7,623 nucleotides of DNA from Hydrogenophaga sp. (GTDB taxonomy: Bacteria > Pseudomonadota > Gammaproteobacteria > Burkholderiales > Burkholderiaceae_C): assembly GCA_030684755.1 (NCBI GenBank), contig JAUXXN010000172.1, forward strand, positions 1 through 7,623. The letters run 5' to 3'. Made by a program: the position numbers and the translations under genes. The stretch's first letter is position 1, and each line of letters opens with the position of its first letter. The notes below the pieces were generated by a model. That model was not told the DNA's origin. It did no database searches and saw only the letters and a program-made list of their open reading frames with translations. Below, piece after piece: positions 5,489-7,623 of the stretch.

Positions 5489-7623
5489 CAGTAAACAGGC
5501 TGGTGCTGTCGCAGGGCGGCCTTCACTTCGGTGCTCAACGCAAATCCCGGGCCGTGCTGGGCGGCCAATTCGGCGCAGCGCTGCTCGAACGCTTCGATGC
5601 CCTGGCCGTGAATGAATTGCAGTGCGCCGCCGGTCCAGGCCGGGAAGCCGATACCGAAGATCGAGCCGATGTTGCCGTCGTGCACGCTGGTCAGCACGCC
5701 TTCGGCCAGGCAGCGCGCGGTTTCCACTGCCTGGCGGTAGAGCAGGCGGTCTTTCACGTCCTGCAGGTTCCACTCGACGCCGGGTTTTTCGAACAGCGTT
5801 TTCAGTTCGGGCCAGAGCTGCTTCTTGCCGCCCTCGGGGTAGTCGTAGAAGCCGCCGCCGCTGGCGCGTCCGCTGCGGTGGTGCTGCTTGACCATGCGCT
5901 CGACCAGGGTCTCGCCCGGGGTCGCCACGTACGGCTGGCCGTCCTTCTGGAAGTCGATGCGGGTCTGCTCCAGCACATGCACCGACAGCGACAGCGCGGT
6001 CTCGTCCAGCACCGCCAGCGGGCCGACCGGCATGCCGGCCTGCATGGCGGCGTTCTCGATCACTGGCGCCGGAATGCCTTCGCCCAGCATGGCCGCGCCT
6101 TCCATGACGAAGGTGCCGAAGGTGCGGCTGGTGTAGAAACCGCGCGAGTCGTTCACGACGATGGGCAGCTTACCCAAGGCCTGCACGTAGTCGTAGGCGC
6201 GGGCGATGGTTTCGTCGTCGGTGTCCTTGCCTCGGATGATCTCCACCAGCTTCATCTTGTCCACCGGGCTGAAGAAGTGGATGCCGACGAATTTCTGCGG
6301 TTTGGCGCTGGCCTGCGCCAGACCGCTGATCGGCAGGGTGGAGGTGTTGCTGGCAAAGAAACCGCCCTCGGCCACCATGGGCTCGGCTTCTTGGGTCACC
6401 ATGGCTTTCAGCTCGCGGTTTTCAAACACGGCTTCGATGATCAGCTCGCAGCCCGCCAGGTCATTTGCGCTGGCGGTCGGTGTGATCAGGCCGAGGATGC
6501 CCTGCTGTTTCTCGGCCGACATCTGGCCCTTGTCGACCCGCTTCTGCGTGAGCTTGGTGGTGTACGACTTGCCCTTCTCGGCGGCCTCGACGCTCACGTC
6601 CTTGAGCACGGTGACGATGCCTTTGGTAGCCTGCGAATAGGCGATGCCCGAACCCATCATGCCAGCGCCGAGAATACCGACCTTCTTCGGCTGGTAGCGC
6701 GGCACAGCCTTCGGCCTCGACTGGCCGCCCTTGATGGCGTTCATGTTGAAGAAGAAGGTGTTGATCATGTTGCGCGCCACGCCGCCGGTCATCAGCCCGG
6801 CCAGGTAGCGGCTCTCCACGCGCATGGCGGTGTCGAAGTCGACCATGGCGCCTTCAACCATGGCGGCCAGCGCCGCTTCGGGCGCGGGGTAGAGGCCGCG
6901 GGTCTTCTGCTTGAGCACGGCTGGCGCCACACTCAACATGCCCGCGATCTTGGGGTTGCTCGGCGTACCGCCCGGCATCTTGTAGTCCTTGCGGTCCCAG
7001 ACGTGCTGGGCAGCCTCGGGCTTGCCTTGTGCCGACTCGATGAAGGCCAGCGCGCGCGGCATCAGCTCCTCCGGCGAGGCGACCAGATCGTGCACCATAC
7101 CGATCTTCAGCGCCTCCTCGGGTCCGAACAGCTTGCTCTCCAGGATGTAGGGCTGCGCGGCCATCAGGCCCAGCACGCGGGTCATCTTGGTGATGCCGCC
7201 GCCGCCGGGGATCAGACCCAGCGTGATCTCGGGTAGACCGAACTGCACCTTGGGGTTGTTGACCGCGATGCGGTGGTGGCCCACCAGCGCCACCTCCCAG
7301 CCGCCACCCAGCGCCGCACCGTTGAGGCAGCTCACCACCGGCACACCCTGTGTCTCGATGGTGCGGAAGTTGCGCTTGATGCGCTCAATCTCTTTGAACA
7401 CCCGCGGGCCATCGGCAGCGGTCGATCGCATCACACCCTTGAGGTCGGCACCGGCAAAAAAGGTGCTCTTGGCTGAGGCGAGCACGATGCCTTTGAGGTG
7501 GGCCTTGTCGCGCGCCACCTGCGCTGCGATGGCGTCCAGGTCGTCCTGCCACTGCAGGCACATGGTGTTGACCGGCGAGCCTTGCTCGTCGAAGGTGATG
7601 GTGGCAATGCCATTGGCCAGGTC
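5488..7623 (-). CDS. Multifunctional enoyl-CoA hydratase / 3-hydroxyacyl-CoA dehydrogenase, FadB/FadJ type (5' end outside window)
   Basis: Beta-oxidation enzyme that hydrates trans-2-enoyl-CoA and then oxidises L-3-hydroxyacyl-CoA with NAD+; usually partnered with a thiolase (not in this window). There are 711 visible residues and the frame is still open at base 7623, so only the first few residues are missing compared with the usual 715 or so. Numbering from the first visible codon: an N-terminal crotonase domain to about 210 with oxyanion-hole segments FAGADLKG and GAALGGGWE, and catalytic glutamates E110 and E132 (GLPEITLG). The Rossmann motif GAGMMG is at 319-324, the dehydrogenase dyad is H449 (GIHFFSPV) and E461 (KLVEII), and the C-terminal dehydrogenase domains follow. 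The SPVDKM segment is nearer FadJ than FadB (NPVHRM), but the choice is not settled. The ATG at 7561-7563 is internal, since homology continues upstream of it (DLANGIATITFDEQGSPVNT). All catalytic residues are intact. Confidence 0.94.
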   Translation of the reverse strand, partial: DLANGIATITFDEQGSPVNTMCLQWQDDLDAIAAQVARDKAHLKGIVLASAKSTFFAGADLKGVMRSTAADGPRVFKEIERIKRNFRTIETQGVPVVSCLNGAALGGGWEVALVGHHRIAVNNPKVQFGLPEITLGLIPGGGGITKMTRVLGLMAAQPYILESKLFGPEEALKIGMVHDLVASPEELMPRALAFIESAQGKPEAAQHVWDRKDYKMPGGTPSNPKIAGMLSVAPAVLKQKTRGLYPAPEAALAAMVEGAMVDFDTAMRVESRYLAGLMTGGVARNMINTFFFNMNAIKGGQSRPKAVPRYQPKKVGILGAGMMGSGIAYSQATKGIVTVLKDVSVEAAEKGKSYTTKLTQKRVDKGQMSAEKQQGILGLITPTASANDLAGCELIIEAVFENRELKAMVTQEAEPMVAEGGFFASNTSTLPISGLAQASAKPQKFVGIHFFSPVDKMKLVEIIRGKDTDDETIARAYDYVQALGKLPIVVNDSRGFYTSRTFGTFVMEGAAMLGEGIPAPVIENAAMQAGMPVGPLAVLDETALSLSVHVLEQTRIDFQKDGQPYVATPGETLVERMVKQHHRSGRASGGGFYDYPEGGKKQLWPELKTLFEKPGVEWNLQDVKDRLLYRQAVETARCLAEGVLTSVHDGNIGSIFGIGFPAWTGGALQFIHGQGIEAFEQRCAELAAQHGPGFALSTEVKAALRQHQPVY

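Noticed and set aside
5410..7236. 608-residue open frame on the plus strand.
   Set aside because: It lies opposite the FadB/FadJ-like gene, whose catalytic motifs are complete. The translation is rich in His, Gly, Arg and Ala with no recognisable domain, as expected for an antisense frame in GC-rich DNA.
1..7623. RNA genes, CRISPR arrays, insertion sequences, attachment sites or other mobile-element marks.
   Set aside because: Non-coding space is limited to short gaps, with no repeated spacers, terminal repeats, transposase or integrase genes, or tRNA-like folds seen.

Overview
The window is GC-rich, densely coded DNA holding seven protein genes. Two of them run off the ends: the dioxygenase at base 1 and the beta-oxidation gene at base 7623. 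Codon use, gene density, and the mix of a NitT/TauT ABC importer, a Crp/Fnr regulator and a large FadB/FadJ-type enzyme suggest a betaproteobacterium, probably Burkholderiales and perhaps Comamonadaceae. This placement is inferred from general resemblance; no marker gene is present.

Region 1 (bases 1-3614, minus strand) is one compact operon. Its order in transcription is periplasmic substrate-binding protein, ABC ATPase, ABC permease, then a TauD/TfdA-type Fe(II)/2-oxoglutarate dioxygenase. Gaps are 32 bp, an 11-bp overlap, and 35 bp. The layout is that of a taurine/sulfonate uptake-and-cleavage operon: import an organic acid, then oxidise it in the cytoplasm. Two of the positions that bind taurine in E. 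coli TauD are changed and the dioxygenase has a long C-terminal extension, so the real substrate is open.

Region 2 (bases 3615-3760) is a 146-bp divergent promoter region. It holds a 7+7-bp inverted repeat whose centre falls at -41.5 from a good minus-strand -10 element, where a class II Crp/Fnr activator sits. The same repeat overlaps the -35 of a plausible plus-strand promoter for the regulator gene. A separate FNR-box-like palindrome lies in the predicted operon leader.

Region 3 (bases 3761-4477, plus strand) encodes the divergent Crp/Fnr-family regulator, the obvious candidate for control of the operon. It lacks an FNR-type cysteine cluster and the usual cAMP-contact residues, so its signal is unknown.

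Region 4 (bases 4533-7623, minus strand) converges on the regulator. It holds a multifunctional enoyl-CoA hydratase/3-hydroxyacyl-CoA dehydrogenase followed 19 bp later by an EamA (YdeD)-like DMT exporter. The exporter seems to start at TTG, and the junction contains a seven-codon reading frame bridging the two genes. It resembles the O-acetylserine/cysteine exporter of E. coli, so a loose sulfur-metabolism link to Region 1 is possible but unproven.

No RNA gene, insertion sequence, CRISPR array, long repeat or clear rho-independent terminator was seen. No non-coding stretch exceeds about 150 bp.
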